DNA of 64,000 nucleotides from an uncultured Clostridia bacterium (lineage in GTDB: Bacteria > Bacillota > Clostridia > UBA1381), in NCBI GenBank assembly GCA_947627795.1, contig CANQXJ010000001.1, forward strand, positions 61,322 to 125,321, given 5' to 3'. Positions within the stretch are counted from its first letter, which is position 1. Each line of letters begins with the position of its first letter. The notes beneath the pieces were generated by a model. That model did not search any database. It saw only the letters and a list, made by a program, of their open reading frames with translations, and was not told the origin of the DNA. The position numbers were made by a program, and so were the translations under genes. Below, piece by piece: positions 45,001-53,704 of the stretch.

Positions 45001-45476
45001 GAAGCGATCCTTTTCGCGCCCTCATAGTCGCCCGAAACGAGAGCGCGCGGTATCTCTCCGGCGAGACACGCCGAAAGGGCTATAATCCCCTCGCTGTGCT
45101 CGCGCAGTATCTCCTTGTCTATTCTCGGCTTATAATAAAATCCGTCGATATAACCGGCGCTTACGAGCTTTATCAGGTTATGATAGCCTGTTTGATTTTC
45201 GGCGAGGAGTATAAGATGGCTCATTTTATTATCCACGCCGTGAACCTTGTCAAACCGCGTTCTCGGCGCGACGTACACCTCGCAGCCTATCACGGGATGG
45301 ATCCCCTGCGCCTTTGCTTCACGGTAAAAGTCGACCACGCCGTACATCGAGCCGTGGTCGGTAATAGCGCAGGAGGACATACCAAGCTCCTTGACGCGCG
45401 AAACGAGCTTTTTTATACTCGCCGCTCCGTCAAGCAGGCTGTATTCCGTATGCGTGTGCAGATGGCAGAATTGCAT
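42000..45476 (-). CDS. dnaE: DNA polymerase III alpha subunit
   Basis: Replicative polymerase subunit, 1158 residues. N-terminal PHP domain (FCHLHTHTEYSLLDGAASI), polymerase core with the catalytic aspartates in MPDIDIDFAPDKRQRV, helix-hairpin-helix region, and C-terminal OB domain (VVASRKNKTTRANAQMAF). Firmicutes usually also carry polC elsewhere; DnaE then extends primers. Last large gene of the hprK-murB-rapZ-glmR-whiA-dnaE series. Confidence 0.97.
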   Translation of the reverse strand: MQFCHLHTHTEYSLLDGAASIKKLVSRVKELGMSSCAITDHGSMYGVVDFYREAKAQGIHPVIGCEVYVAPRTRFDKVHGVDNKMSHLILLAENQTGYHNLIKLVSAGYIDGFYYKPRIDKEILREHSEGIIALSACLAGEIPRALVSGDYEGAKRIASEYIDILGKDNYFIEIQDHGLAEQKRIIPELIRLANELGLGLVATNDIHYLKKEDAKYQDVLMCIQMEKKVNDPDRMKFETEEFYLKSPEEMEKLFDYVPEAIENTQKIADRCNVEFDFNTRHLPAYDVPDGKTASEYLRELCEAGLKRRYPDEPEELKKRLDYELGTIERMGFVDYFLIVWDFINFAKNNGVAVGPGRGSAAGSIVSYCLEITNVDPIKNSLIFERFLNPERVSMPDIDIDFAPDKRQRVIDYVVQKYGEGQVAQIITFGTMKAKLAVRDVGRALDMPYSEVDRIAKLIPFDLKMTIDKALDISSELKALYDSDARVKELIDVSRALEGLPRHASTHAAGVVITSEPMVNYVPLQLNTENFITTQFTKDTVENLGLLKMDFLGLRNLTVIENAVNIIEKNRGIKIDVDHLDFDRKEVYDLIASGNTDGVFQMESAGMQSMMQEMRPTCFEDITAGISLYRPGPMEQIPRYMHNRAHPEKITYKHPLLEGILKNTYGCMLYQEQVLEIVRTLAGYSHGRADIMRRTISKKKEDQMKIERKNFIYGSDDGEIPGCIKNGIDEATATAIFDEISDFANYGFNKSHAAAYAVVAYQTAYLKTFYPVEFMAALISSIDDQDKINHYIENCREMGIDRLPPDVNKSDDTFTVEGNGIRFGLSAVKNVGRGLMIKLVKERERNGRFKSFSDFIDRTAGGDMNKRALEGLISCGAFDSMGLKRSQLMAVYERALEGSARAARDNIAGQISLFDSGDDTVHEMDMPDIPEYDKRTLLRMEKDSIGMYFSGHPMEEYTNKIKSITKYTIRDINESVRRDEDGAYHEGGNGLHDGDPMVICAVVASRKNKTTRANAQMAFLTLEDASGSTECIVFPKVLADFSSRLAEGGIVAIKGRLSIREDEEPKLVAETVEELSDALERNAQPKQKQLFIKLSAQNNENLEKVRENLAPYQGDMPVCLFFADTRKAVKAPRRMWFNGTASAVADLKEIFGEENVKIK

Positions 45477-45514
45477 GTTGGGTTCCTCCTTTTGCTAATA
45501 TGTTTATACACTGC

Positions 45515-45567
45515 AGATGCGGGCCGGTCGTCCAAGCAACCCGGGCGGATGATGTCCTTCCCTACAG
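45515..45567. repeat. GC-rich intergenic island, possible repeat remnant
   Basis: Between whiA and dnaE. Minus strand begins CTGTAGGGAAGGACATCAT and continues with GC-rich blocks (CCGCCCGGG, GGACGACCGGCCC). The opening resembles the GTAGGGGCGG end of the palindrome at 5492. The whiA stop codon lies inside this opening. No clean inverted partner, so only a decayed copy if related. Confidence 0.4.
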
Positions 45568-46410
45568 GGTTTCGGCTATTGTTAAAATTCTGTTTAATCT
45601 ATGATTTACCCCCGATTTGCCTATCGGCGGGTTTGTTTTCTCTCCCAATTCCTTCAAGCTGTCCTCCGGGTATTCCAATCGCAGCTCGGCGATTTCCCTT
45701 AAAACCTCCGGCAGTTTTACCCATTGTCCGCTGTTTTTAAGCTTCTTTATCGCGTAAATATGCTTCGACGACGCTCTCGCGGACTTGTCCGCGTTTGCGG
45801 TATCACAGTTTACGCGCCTGTTTATGCTGTTTCTGACTTCCTTTTCGATCTGTATCGTGAACAGCTCAAGCGCGCCTTTTCCCGCGCCCATGAAACCGAG
45901 TATTCCGGCTATCGTGTCGCATTCCTTTACGTATACAACATCGTAGCCCTTGCGGTAGGTAAGCTTCGATGAGAAGCCCTCCTTCTCAAGTACGGCGCGC
46001 AGGAATTCGGCTTCCTTTTTATTTTTCGTGTCAAACTCAAGATGATAGCTTTTTTCGGGATTTGACACCGAGCCCGCGCCCAAAAACGCTCCGCGCACAT
46101 ATGCGGCGCGGCAGCACGAGAGCCTTACGCTGCCTGCCAAACCTTCCGTTATATTTTCGATTTCATCAGTATTTTCGGTCATAAAACGGTATTTTGCGCT
46201 CTTTTCACAGCCTATTTCAATGCCGAAGCTCTCCTTCAGATTTTCACCGAGCCTTCCGAAAACCGATTCGTTTTCCGTCGTGAATTTTATTTTATCTTCC
46301 GCGACTATCCCGGCAAACCTGAGCATTCCCGCAAGCTCCGCCGCAGCGCAGCTCGGGCATTCCCTCTCGGCGCGGCAAAGTCTTTCCTTTATATCCGATG
46401 AGAAAGACAT
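45562..46410 (-). CDS. whiA: DNA-binding protein WhiA
   Basis: 282 residues. N-terminal LAGLIDADG-like domains (AAELAGMLRFAGIV, YVRGAFLGAGSVSNPEKSYHLEF) and C-terminal helix-turn-helix (KNSGQWVKLPEVLREIAELR to GKSGVNHRLNRI). Sporulation or cell-division regulator in actinomycetes and Bacillus. Slightly short at the C-terminus, ending IAETL just where a GC-rich repeat-like stretch begins. 13 bases after glmR. Confidence 0.95.
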   Translation of the reverse strand: MSFSSDIKERLCRAERECPSCAAAELAGMLRFAGIVAEDKIKFTTENESVFGRLGENLKESFGIEIGCEKSAKYRFMTENTDEIENITEGLAGSVRLSCCRAAYVRGAFLGAGSVSNPEKSYHLEFDTKNKKEAEFLRAVLEKEGFSSKLTYRKGYDVVYVKECDTIAGILGFMGAGKGALELFTIQIEKEVRNSINRRVNCDTANADKSARASSKHIYAIKKLKNSGQWVKLPEVLREIAELRLEYPEDSLKELGEKTNPPIGKSGVNHRLNRILTIAETL

Positions 46411-46423
46411 TATGTATTCTCCC

Positions 46424-47383
46424 CTATCTTTCGGTAAGTTTCATTATTGTCCTCGCGAGACGGCTGAAATTATGGCGTATTTTTTCGTTCCGCACAAGCA
46501 GCAGATTACCCTTTACAACCGCGCATCTGTCCGCAATTCTTTCAATATCCGGTTCTACCACATACGCGTTTTCAGCCGCGTAGCGCTCCCTTATTCCCTC
46601 GGGAACGGGCGCGCCGTTTATCACAACTATATCGGCTATACCCCTGTACGAGTGCTTTTCGACAGCCTCCAAATGGTCGCTCACCGTATACCCTTCCGTC
46701 TCGCCCGCCTGGCTCATTATATTGCAGACGTAAATCTTAACCGCTTTGCTTTCCCGAACAGCGTCAACAACGCCGTCAACAAGCAAATTCGGTATTATGC
46801 TCGTGTAAAGGCTGCCCGGTCCGAGAACGATCGCGTCAGCCTCCTTTATCGCCTTTATAACTCCCTTTACCGCTTTCGGCTTTTCGGGAGTGAGAAATAC
46901 GCGGTCTATGCCGCTCTCCGCGTCCTCGCGGTGTATTCCTATATGCGATTCACCTTCGATCACGCCGCCGTTTTTAAGCCTCGCGCTGAGCTTTACGCTT
47001 TCGTTAGTCACGGGATAAACCGCTCCCACAACTCCCGCGACGGCGCTGAATCTTCGCACCGCTTCGTCAAAGCTTTGCGACATCTCGTTAAACGCGGCAA
47101 GTATGATATTCCCGAGCGTGTGTCCTTTAAGGCTGCCATCTTTAAACCTGAAATTAAGAAGCGCCGCCGCGTCCTCGTCCACCTCGGCAAGCGCGCTTAT
47201 ACAGTTTCGCACATCTCCCGGCGGCAGCATACCAAGCTCGTCGCGAAGCGCCCCCGACGAGCCGCCGTCGTCGGCTACGGTCACTACGGCTGTTATGTGG
47301 TGCGTATGCAGCTTCAAGCCCTTTAATATAGTGGAAAGTCCCGTTCCGCCGCCGATTACAACAATTTTTTTATCGGAAAGCAT
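46424..47383 (-). CDS. glmR: GlmR/YvcK family regulator of cell-wall precursor synthesis
   Basis: 319 residues, CofD-like fold that binds UDP-sugars. GGGTGLSTILKGLK at the start, VVTVADDGGSSGALRDELGMLPPGDVRNC, and LGPGSLYTSIIPNLLV. In Bacillus it stimulates GlmS and is needed for growth on gluconeogenic carbon. Its partner RapZ (YvcJ) is encoded 4 bases upstream. Confidence 0.95.
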   Translation of the reverse strand: MLSDKKIVVIGGGTGLSTILKGLKLHTHHITAVVTVADDGGSSGALRDELGMLPPGDVRNCISALAEVDEDAAALLNFRFKDGSLKGHTLGNIILAAFNEMSQSFDEAVRRFSAVAGVVGAVYPVTNESVKLSARLKNGGVIEGESHIGIHREDAESGIDRVFLTPEKPKAVKGVIKAIKEADAIVLGPGSLYTSIIPNLLVDGVVDAVRESKAVKIYVCNIMSQAGETEGYTVSDHLEAVEKHSYRGIADIVVINGAPVPEGIRERYAAENAYVVEPDIERIADRCAVVKGNLLLVRNEKIRHNFSRLARTIMKLTER

Positions 47384-47387
47384 AACA

Positions 47388-48245
47388 TCACTCCCTGCCT
47401 ATATCGCGGTTTACCACGTTCGTCTTATAGCCTATGCTTTGCAAATATTCCGCCAGCTTGTTCGCCATAGTTATACTTCTGTGCTTGCCGCCCGTGCAGC
47501 CTATCGCGACCGTCAGCGACACCTTTCCCTCCTCGATATAGAGCGGTATCATAAACTTCATCAAATCCTCCAGCTTTTCAAGAAACGTCACAGCCGAGGA
47601 CGAGGACAGCACATAATCCTGCACATCCTTGTCGTTGCCCGTCTTTTTCTTAAGCGCGTCAACGTAGAACGGGTTGGGGAAGCAGCGCACGTCGAACATC
47701 AAATCCGCGTCGACGGGCACGCCGTACTTGAACCCGAAAGCCATTACGTTTATCTCGATTGCGTGAGCCGGATCATCTGACGAATATATTTTTTTAAGCT
47801 CCTGGATAAGCTCCTGAATGGTAAGATTTGACGTGTCTATCACGTAATCCGCCGCGCCGTAGAGCTTTTCGAGCATTTTGCGCTCCTCCTGAATAGAGGC
47901 GAGAAGCCCGTTCGGATTATCGACCGGATGCGCGCGGCGCGTTTCCTTGTAGCGCTTTACAAGCGTTTCGTCGTCGGCGTTAAGATACAGCAAAACGCAG
48001 TCAAAGCCGCGCTCCTTAAGCTCATGCACCTGCTCGACCAGCTCGTTTATCATCTCGCCCACACGTATATCCACAACGAGAGCGATATTATTGAATTTTC
48101 CGTTAGCTGCCGTCAGCATTTCCGCGAATTTCGGAATCAGCATCGGCGGCATATTGTCGATGCAGAAATATCCCATATCTTCAAGATACCGGATAACCCG
48201 CGTTTTGCCCGATCCGGACATACCGGTTACTATTGTGTATTGCAT
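47388..48245 (-). CDS. rapZ: RapZ/YvcJ nucleotide-binding protein
   Basis: 285 residues. P-loop TGMSGSGKTRVIRYLEDMGYFC and the C-terminal signature GCTGGKHRSITMANKLAEYL. RapZ in enterobacteria controls small RNAs of GlmS; in Firmicutes the role is less clear. In the conserved rapZ-glmR-whiA block, 8 bases after murB. Confidence 0.95.
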   Translation of the reverse strand: MQYTIVTGMSGSGKTRVIRYLEDMGYFCIDNMPPMLIPKFAEMLTAANGKFNNIALVVDIRVGEMINELVEQVHELKERGFDCVLLYLNADDETLVKRYKETRRAHPVDNPNGLLASIQEERKMLEKLYGAADYVIDTSNLTIQELIQELKKIYSSDDPAHAIEINVMAFGFKYGVPVDADLMFDVRCFPNPFYVDALKKKTGNDKDVQDYVLSSSSAVTFLEKLEDLMKFMIPLYIEEGKVSLTVAIGCTGGKHRSITMANKLAEYLQSIGYKTNVVNRDIGRE

Positions 48246-48253
48246 TTTTATCC

Positions 48254-49153
48254 CTACTTTTCTCCTATAAGCCGTACCTCCGGCTCTAAATCTACTCCGA
48301 ATTTTTCCTTAACCGTCTTTTGTACATATTCAATCAACGCGAGCACGTCAGCCGCCGCCGCGCCGCCTTTGTTTACGACAAACCCGGCGTGCTTTTCGCT
48401 CACCTGCGCGCCGCCTATACTATAGCCCATAAGACCGGAATCCTGTATCAGCTTTCCTGCGAAATAGCCCTGCGGGCGCTTGAACGTGCTGCCCGCCGAC
48501 GGCATCGAAAGCGGCTGTTTTTCCGCGCGGCGGTTCGAATAATCGCGCATCTGCGCCTTTATATCGTCAGTATTCCCCTTTTTCAGCTTCATATTGCATG
48601 AAAGGATTACATATTCGCCGCTTTCAAATATACTGTGACGATAGCCGAAATCAAGCTCCGAATTCGGCGAAGTCTTAATTTTGCCGTTTTTATCAATATA
48701 AGTGACGTCAGTAATTATATCCTTCAGCTCTCCGCCGTACGCTCCGGCGTTCATATAAATACCGCCGCCGAGCGTTCCGGGGATTCCCGACGCGAACTCA
48801 AATCCGGCAAGCTCCGCCTCCAAGATTCTGTTAGCGAGAGCGGTCATAAGTATGCCGGCTTGCGCGTATACGTTTTCTCCCTCTATTTTACACTCGTTCA
48901 TACCGGACGCGATTTGAATAACGACGCCGCGTATTCCCTTGTCACTCACAAGCATATTCGAGCCGTTGCCCATAATCATATACGGAATATCCTTTTCGCG
49001 GCAATACGAAATAATCTCACCGATCTCCTCCGCGTTCTTTACGCTCACAAGCGCGTCGGCGGAACCGCCTATGCGGAATGTGGTGTGATTTTTCATAGGC
49101 TCGTCAAAAAGAGCGTCCGGCGCAATTTTCAGCAGTTCTTCCCTATTTATCAT
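48254..49153 (-). CDS. murB: UDP-N-acetylenolpyruvoylglucosamine reductase
   Basis: FAD enzyme that makes UDP-N-acetylmuramate. 299 residues, type II. FAD-binding MGNGSNMLVSDKGIRG and ASGIPGTLGGGIYMNAGAYGGE; the catalytic Ser is in PSAGSTFKRP. Overlaps hprK by 4 bases. Confidence 0.96.
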   Translation of the reverse strand: MINREELLKIAPDALFDEPMKNHTTFRIGGSADALVSVKNAEEIGEIISYCREKDIPYMIMGNGSNMLVSDKGIRGVVIQIASGMNECKIEGENVYAQAGILMTALANRILEAELAGFEFASGIPGTLGGGIYMNAGAYGGELKDIITDVTYIDKNGKIKTSPNSELDFGYRHSIFESGEYVILSCNMKLKKGNTDDIKAQMRDYSNRRAEKQPLSMPSAGSTFKRPQGYFAGKLIQDSGLMGYSIGGAQVSEKHAGFVVNKGGAAAADVLALIEYVQKTVKEKFGVDLEPEVRLIGEK

Positions 49154-50094
49154 AGATTCAGCTGCGCCTCCATTTGGTTCATCAGGCGGTTGTTAAGCTC
49201 GACAGCCGCATTGTAGCCCATGCGCTTCTGCCTGTTATTCATCGCCGCGACCTCGATAATAACGGCTAAGTTTCGTCCGAGCTTTACCGGAACGGTCAGC
49301 GACGGGATATTTATTCCCATAATATTCGTGTACTCGTCAACCATACCGAGGCGGTCATACTGCTTTCCGTCCTCCCACGGCTCCAGGTGGATGATCATAT
49401 CAATGCTCTCGCTGTCCTTTACCGCGCCTATGCCGAAGATTTCCTTTACGTCGATTATGCCGATACCGCGAAGCTCGATAAAGTGGCGGATAATCTCCGG
49501 GGACTCGCCCACGAGAGTTTTATCCGAAACGCGCTTTATCTCCACCGCATCGTCCGCGACAAGCCTGTGACCGCGCTTCAAAAGCTCGATAGCCGTTTCG
49601 CTCTTGCCGACTCCGCTCTCGCCGAGAATCAGTATACCCTCGCCGTAAACCTCGACAAGAACGCCGTGGCGCGTGCGCCTCGGAGCTACCTTTACGTTCA
49701 GATAGGAAATAATCGCGCTCATAAACGCCGATGTGGCCTGCTCTGTTCTCAAAAGCACTATATTGTACTTCTCTGCAAGCTCCGGCATTTCGGGAAATAC
49801 CTGCTGACCGCGCGTTATCACGAGTGCGGGGAAACCCTGCGCGAAAAAGTCCTCCATTCGCTTTTTTCGCTCGTCCGTCGTAAGCTGTTCGAGATAATTG
49901 AATTCTACTCTGCCCATAATTTGGATACGGTTATGGTCGAAATAGTTGAAAAAGCCGATCATCTGAAGCCCCGGACGGTTTATGTCCGCCGTGCCTATAA
50001 GTATCTCGTCTATATCCTTTGTCTCATAGATTTTTTCAAGCTCAAACTCCTCTATAATTTTAGTCAGTGGAATAGTAAATCCGGTCTCTACCAT
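49150..50094 (-). CDS. hprK: HPr kinase/phosphorylase
   Basis: Phosphorylates Ser46 of HPr in response to sugar status and so governs CcpA-type catabolite control. 314 residues from ATG 50094 (MVETGFTIPLTKI), chosen because an AGGA-rich stretch precedes it; 50148 lies further up without one. Walker A GESGVGKS (158-165), His144 in TRHGV, and signature ELRGIGIIDVKEIFGIGAV. First gene of the block that ends with dnaE; a consensus promoter stands 104 bases ahead. Confidence 0.95.
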   Translation of the reverse strand: MVETGFTIPLTKIIEEFELEKIYETKDIDEILIGTADINRPGLQMIGFFNYFDHNRIQIMGRVEFNYLEQLTTDERKKRMEDFFAQGFPALVITRGQQVFPEMPELAEKYNIVLLRTEQATSAFMSAIISYLNVKVAPRRTRHGVLVEVYGEGILILGESGVGKSETAIELLKRGHRLVADDAVEIKRVSDKTLVGESPEIIRHFIELRGIGIIDVKEIFGIGAVKDSESIDMIIHLEPWEDGKQYDRLGMVDEYTNIMGINIPSLTVPVKLGRNLAVIIEVAAMNNRQKRMGYNAAVELNNRLMNQMEAQLNL

Positions 50095-50197
50095 ATCTGC
50101 TTCCTGTCCTTTCTGATTTTTACATATTAATCCATTTTTATTATACATGATTTCGTCATACTTTTCAATAAAAAAATATAAAAACTATTTATATATT

Positions 50198-50226
50198 ATT
50201 ATATCACCCGACGGACTTTCTGTCAA
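50198..50226 (-). promoter_or_regulatory. Consensus sigma-A promoter of the hprK operon
   Basis: Perfect TTGACA (50221-50226 on the minus strand), 17-base spacer ending TGA, perfect TATAAT (50198-50203). The leader of about 100 bases is AT-rich, no structure seen. Confidence 0.85.
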
Positions 50227-50268
50227 ATATTTATAGCTAATTATACAAATCTTTCCGTAACGGAAGTA

Positions 50269-50314
50269 TAATTAATAGGACAGAGGATTTTATCGTCCTC
50301 TGCCCTATTAATTA
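50269..50314. repeat. Long near-perfect palindrome between amidase and hprK
   Basis: Arms 50269-50287 and 50296-50314, 19 bases each with one mismatch, loop of eight (TTTTATCG). It starts and ends with TAATTA. A smaller palindrome, TTCCGT-AACGGAA, lies just to its left at 50251-50266. No T run follows on either strand, so it looks like a repeat element rather than a standard terminator, though it probably stops transcription from the amidase gene. Confidence 0.7.
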
Positions 50315-50334
50315 TTAGACTTTTATTCAATTTA

Positions 50335-51810
50335 TCACCGCGGCATCGTAATGTTTTCGAGAGTCATCATTATTCCTTCCGCAATACCTTGCGCGGTTTT
50401 ATATTGATAATCGTTTGAAAGCATATTGCGAAGCTCGGTTTCATTTGTGATAAAGCCAACCTCGGCGAGAGCCGCAGGCATCAGACAGCGCTTTGTAACC
50501 GCATGCTCGGCTGTTTTAACGCCTCTGTTTGTCGAGTTCATGTTCGCAATCATGCGTGACAATATATTCTGTGCGAGATTTGCGCTTGTTGTTCCGTATG
50601 TGTTTCCGTTGTTCGATTCCGCGTAATATACTTCCGTTCCGTTGGCGGTCAGGATCCCTTCGACGGAATTTATATGTATGCTTACAAATATCGCGGCATT
50701 CGCGTTATTCGCGATCTCCGGTCGTTCCTGGAGCGTTTTAAACGTATCGTCGCTTCTTGTAAGAATTACGGATATTCCGTTATTTTCAAGAATTTCCTTT
50801 GTTTTATACGTTATGGCAAGCGCAATATCCTTTTCGAGAATTGTCTGACCGTCGAGCGTTCCGATAGCTCCGCTGTCCTGCTGACCGTGTCCAGCGTCGA
50901 GAACAACCAGCTTAGTTCCGGAGGGAGCCTGCGGATTTACAACGGCTGCCGCCACCTGAGTATCCATACTCACAACTGGATTTACCTTTGTAACCACGTC
51001 AATAACCAGCTCGCTTTCCGAAACGGGATTTATTGTATACGATTCAACCTCGGCATCTACCACAACGCGCGCTCTTTCCGGGTTCACACCGAGGCGCACT
51101 GTCGTTACACCCGCTTTGTTAACGGCTATGTTATCTATAATGTTCGCAAGTCCGAGAGAGGGAAAATCGACAACAAGCCTTCCGGGATCTGTTAGAACAA
51201 ACGGCGAATAATTCGATATAGCCCCGTCAGCCTTTACGTCTACTCGTATACTGTTATCGCCGGTTACGGTCGGCGTGACCTCGGTTATAAACGCCGAAGT
51301 CTGTTCTTTTACGTTGTAGTCATCGGAATTTATAAATATGGTGTTTATTTCCCCATCAAAAACAACGTCCATGCCTATGCTTTCGCTTATGAAACGCACA
51401 GGAACCATCGTCTTCGCGCTACCTCCCGCCTTTGCGATAAGCTTAGGAACAACATCGTCCGGAATCGCGGTCCTCGTACCGTTTACATAAGCTATATTGT
51501 CGTTTATCGTCATCAGTATATCCGCGCTGTCGCTTAAAACCTCTACCTCCTGATTTGAAGGATTATAGTTTACCTGAGCGCCCATCTCTTCGAATATCTC
51601 CCGTACGGGGACAAGCGCGCGGTCATTGAATATAATAGGTTCCATCGGCGTTTCCACCGTATGGCTGTTCACAACAAGATTGTAAACCGCTCCGTCATAA
51701 AAATGTGTCGCTCCGTCATATTCGAGCATCATCTGCTCCGCCGACGCGGATGCCGCAACAGAAAGAACAAATATAAAAATCGCAATAACCGACAGCTTTA
51801 ATTTACTCAT
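50335..51810 (-). CDS. N-acetylmuramoyl-L-alanine amidase with CuAO-N and AMIN domains
   Basis: 491 residues, secreted. Signal peptide 1-24 (IAIFIFVLSVAASASA). About 35-150 copper-amine-oxidase-N-like domain (RALVPVREIFEEMGAQVNYN). About 180-270 AMIN domain for wall or envelope targeting. About 300-488 zinc Amidase_3 with LDAGHGQQDSGAIG, LEKDIALAI, SIHINS and AEVGFITNETE, the usual metal ligands and catalytic Glu. Cleaves stem peptides from peptidoglycan. Spacing from ruvB is 22 bases, so it may follow ruvAB transcription. Confidence 0.94.
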   Translation of the reverse strand: MSKLKLSVIAIFIFVLSVAASASAEQMMLEYDGATHFYDGAVYNLVVNSHTVETPMEPIIFNDRALVPVREIFEEMGAQVNYNPSNQEVEVLSDSADILMTINDNIAYVNGTRTAIPDDVVPKLIAKAGGSAKTMVPVRFISESIGMDVVFDGEINTIFINSDDYNVKEQTSAFITEVTPTVTGDNSIRVDVKADGAISNYSPFVLTDPGRLVVDFPSLGLANIIDNIAVNKAGVTTVRLGVNPERARVVVDAEVESYTINPVSESELVIDVVTKVNPVVSMDTQVAAAVVNPQAPSGTKLVVLDAGHGQQDSGAIGTLDGQTILEKDIALAITYKTKEILENNGISVILTRSDDTFKTLQERPEIANNANAAIFVSIHINSVEGILTANGTEVYYAESNNGNTYGTTSANLAQNILSRMIANMNSTNRGVKTAEHAVTKRCLMPAALAEVGFITNETELRNMLSNDYQYKTAQGIAEGIMMTLENITMPR

Positions 51811-51832
51811 TTGCAGTTTTCCTCCCTATATA

Positions 51833-52843
51833 TTAAGTGTTTCCGTACGGAATTTCAAAATGATCGTACGCGGGTTTCGTCGCTATTCTGCCGCGCGGCG
51901 TTCTCGAAATAAAGCCTATCTGCAATAAATACGGCTCATACACGTCCTCAATCGTGTTCGGATCCTCTCCTATCGCCGCCGCGATTGTGTCAAGCCCTAC
52001 CGGACCGCCGCCGAAGCTTTCTATCATTATCTTAATCATGCGGCTGTCTATCGCGTCAAGACCAAGCTCGTCAATATCCATCCGCCCGAGAGCCTCGCGC
52101 GCAACGTCGCAGTCTATCGCACCGTTGTGCTTTACCTGCGCGAAGTCTCTCACGCGCTTTAAAAGCCTGTTCGCGATTCTCGGTGTTCCTCTCGACCGTG
52201 ACGCTATCTCAGCCGCGCCTTCGTCGTCAATCGCGACACTCAAAAGCCCCGCGCTTCGTTTTACTATGCGGCAAAGCTCCTCGGGAGTGTACAGTTCCAA
52301 GCGGCTTATAACGCCGAATCTGTCGCGGAGCGGAGCGCTCAGAAGCCCCGTTCGTGTAGTCGCGCCGATTAGCGTGAATTTCGGGAGCTCTATGCGTATC
52401 GACTTCGCCGCCGGACCTTTTCCTATAATAATATCAAGCGCGTAATCCTCCATCGCGGGATACAGAATTTCCTCAACGGTCTTCGACATTCTGTGTATCT
52501 CGTCAATAAACAGTATATCATTTTCCGAAAGATTGGTGACGATAGCTGCCAAATCTCCGGCTTTTTCAATCGCGGGTCCCGACGTTATGCGGATATTCAC
52601 GCCCATCTCGTTCGCTATGATCCCCGCGAGCGTAGTTTTGCCAAGCCCCGGAGGACCGTAGAGCAATACATGGTCAAGAGCCTCTCGCCGTTCGAGAGCA
52701 GCCTTTATATATATTTCAAGATTGCTTTTTACTTTTTCCTGCCCGACATACTCGGATAAGCTGCGCGGACGAAGTCCCACTTCTATATCCGCGTCCTCCG
52801 CAACAAAGTCGCCGGTGACAATTCTTTCTTCCCCGTCAAACAA
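51833..52843 (-). CDS. ruvB: Holliday junction branch migration ATPase RuvB
   Basis: 336 residues. AAA+ motor: [20 protein letters not shown], Walker [11 protein letters not shown], sensor [18 protein letters not shown] with the Arg finger, and a C-terminal winged helix ([19 protein letters not shown]). Works with RuvA encoded 21 bases upstream. Confidence 0.97.
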   Translation of the reverse strand: MFDGEERIVTGDFVAEDADIEVGLRPRSLSEYVGQEKVKSNLEIYIKAALERREALDHVLLYGPPGLGKTTLAGIIANEMGVNIRITSGPAIEKAGDLAAIVTNLSENDILFIDEIHRMSKTVEEILYPAMEDYALDIIIGKGPAAKSIRIELPKFTLIGATTRTGLLSAPLRDRFGVISRLELYTPEELCRIVKRSAGLLSVAIDDEGAAEIASRSRGTPRIANRLLKRVRDFAQVKHNGAIDCDVAREALGRMDIDELGLDAIDSRMIKIMIESFGGGPVGLDTIAAAIGEDPNTIEDVYEPYLLQIGFISRTPRGRIATKPAYDHFEIPYGNT

Positions 52844-52864
52844 AATATATCCTCCAAATTACGA

Positions 52865-53458
52865 TTACATCAAATTAATAAGCGCTTTTTTGATTATCTC
52901 CTCGGTACTGAGCGTTCCGTCGATTTTTCTTACAGCATCCCGCGCTTCGTTGGCACTGTAGCCGAGCACTACGAGCGCGCTTACCGCGTCGCTCTTGCTG
53001 TCCGACTGAACCGACTCCGCCTCTATCGCGTCCTCCGCGTCAATCGGTAAATCGGCATCCTTCAATTTATCCTTAAGCTCCAGTATAACACGCTGCGCAA
53101 GCTTAGGTCCTACGCCCGCCGCCTTTGTTATGATCTTGACATCGTTCGTAAGAACCGCCACCGCCAGCTTCGATGGAGATGCTACCGACAAAATAGCAAG
53201 CGCCGCCTTCGGTCCGACGCCGGAAATCGCGATAAGCCTTAAAAACATCTCCCGCTCTTCCTTGGTCGCGAACCCGTATAAATCCTGCACGTCCTCGCGG
53301 ACGTGGAGATACGTGTACGCAAGCGCATCCGCGCCTCTGTCGCCGAAAAGCTGTATGCTTGTCTGTGATGTGTTTATTTTATATCCCACGCCGGACGCTT
53401 CTATCACTATAAAATCAACGTCCTTATGGGCAAGCTTACCTTTTATATAATAATACAT
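52865..53458 (-). CDS. ruvA: Holliday junction DNA helicase subunit RuvA
   Basis: About 197 residues. OB domain (MYYYIKGKLAHKDVDFIVIE), two helix-hairpin-helix motifs (LIAISGVGPKAALAIL, ITKAAGVGPKLAQRVILEL), and a small C-terminal UBA-like domain (DAVSALVVLGYSANEARDAV). I chose ATG 53458, which matches the family start MYYYI; the upstream 11 residues are atypical. Own promoter, then ruvB. Confidence 0.95.
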   Translation of the reverse strand: MYYYIKGKLAHKDVDFIVIEASGVGYKINTSQTSIQLFGDRGADALAYTYLHVREDVQDLYGFATKEEREMFLRLIAISGVGPKAALAILSVASPSKLAVAVLTNDVKIITKAAGVGPKLAQRVILELKDKLKDADLPIDAEDAIEAESVQSDSKSDAVSALVVLGYSANEARDAVRKIDGTLSTEEIIKKALINLM

Positions 53459-53500
53459 TTTCGGTTTCCGCCTTAAATTTGTTTTTCTCACTTGAACTAT

Positions 53501-53529
53501 ATAATATAATATTATGACAACTATGTCAA
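53501..53529 (-). promoter_or_regulatory. Sigma-A promoter of ruvA-ruvB
   Basis: Perfect TTGACA (53524-53529 on the minus strand), 17-base spacer, -10 TATTAT (53501-53506). The remaining 175 bases up to ruvC are very AT-rich and show only a weak hairpin; TTGTTAAGAA occurs near both ends. Confidence 0.75.
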
Positions 53530-53704
53530 GTATTAATTTGTTAAGAAATTATTAAATTCACCATTTATATTTAAATAAAATTTAATATTTGCGTTGTTTT
53601 CTTAGTAATAATGCATAATTAATGCGCATAAAAAATCATATTTTGTGTTATATTTTACCAAAATTGCTATATTTCAGCAAAATTTCATAATTGTTAAGAA
53701 GTTG

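Noticed and set aside
46220..47326. 368-residue plus-strand frame opposite whiA and glmR
   Set aside because: Shadow of two well-supported conserved genes; no recognisable motif or start signal.
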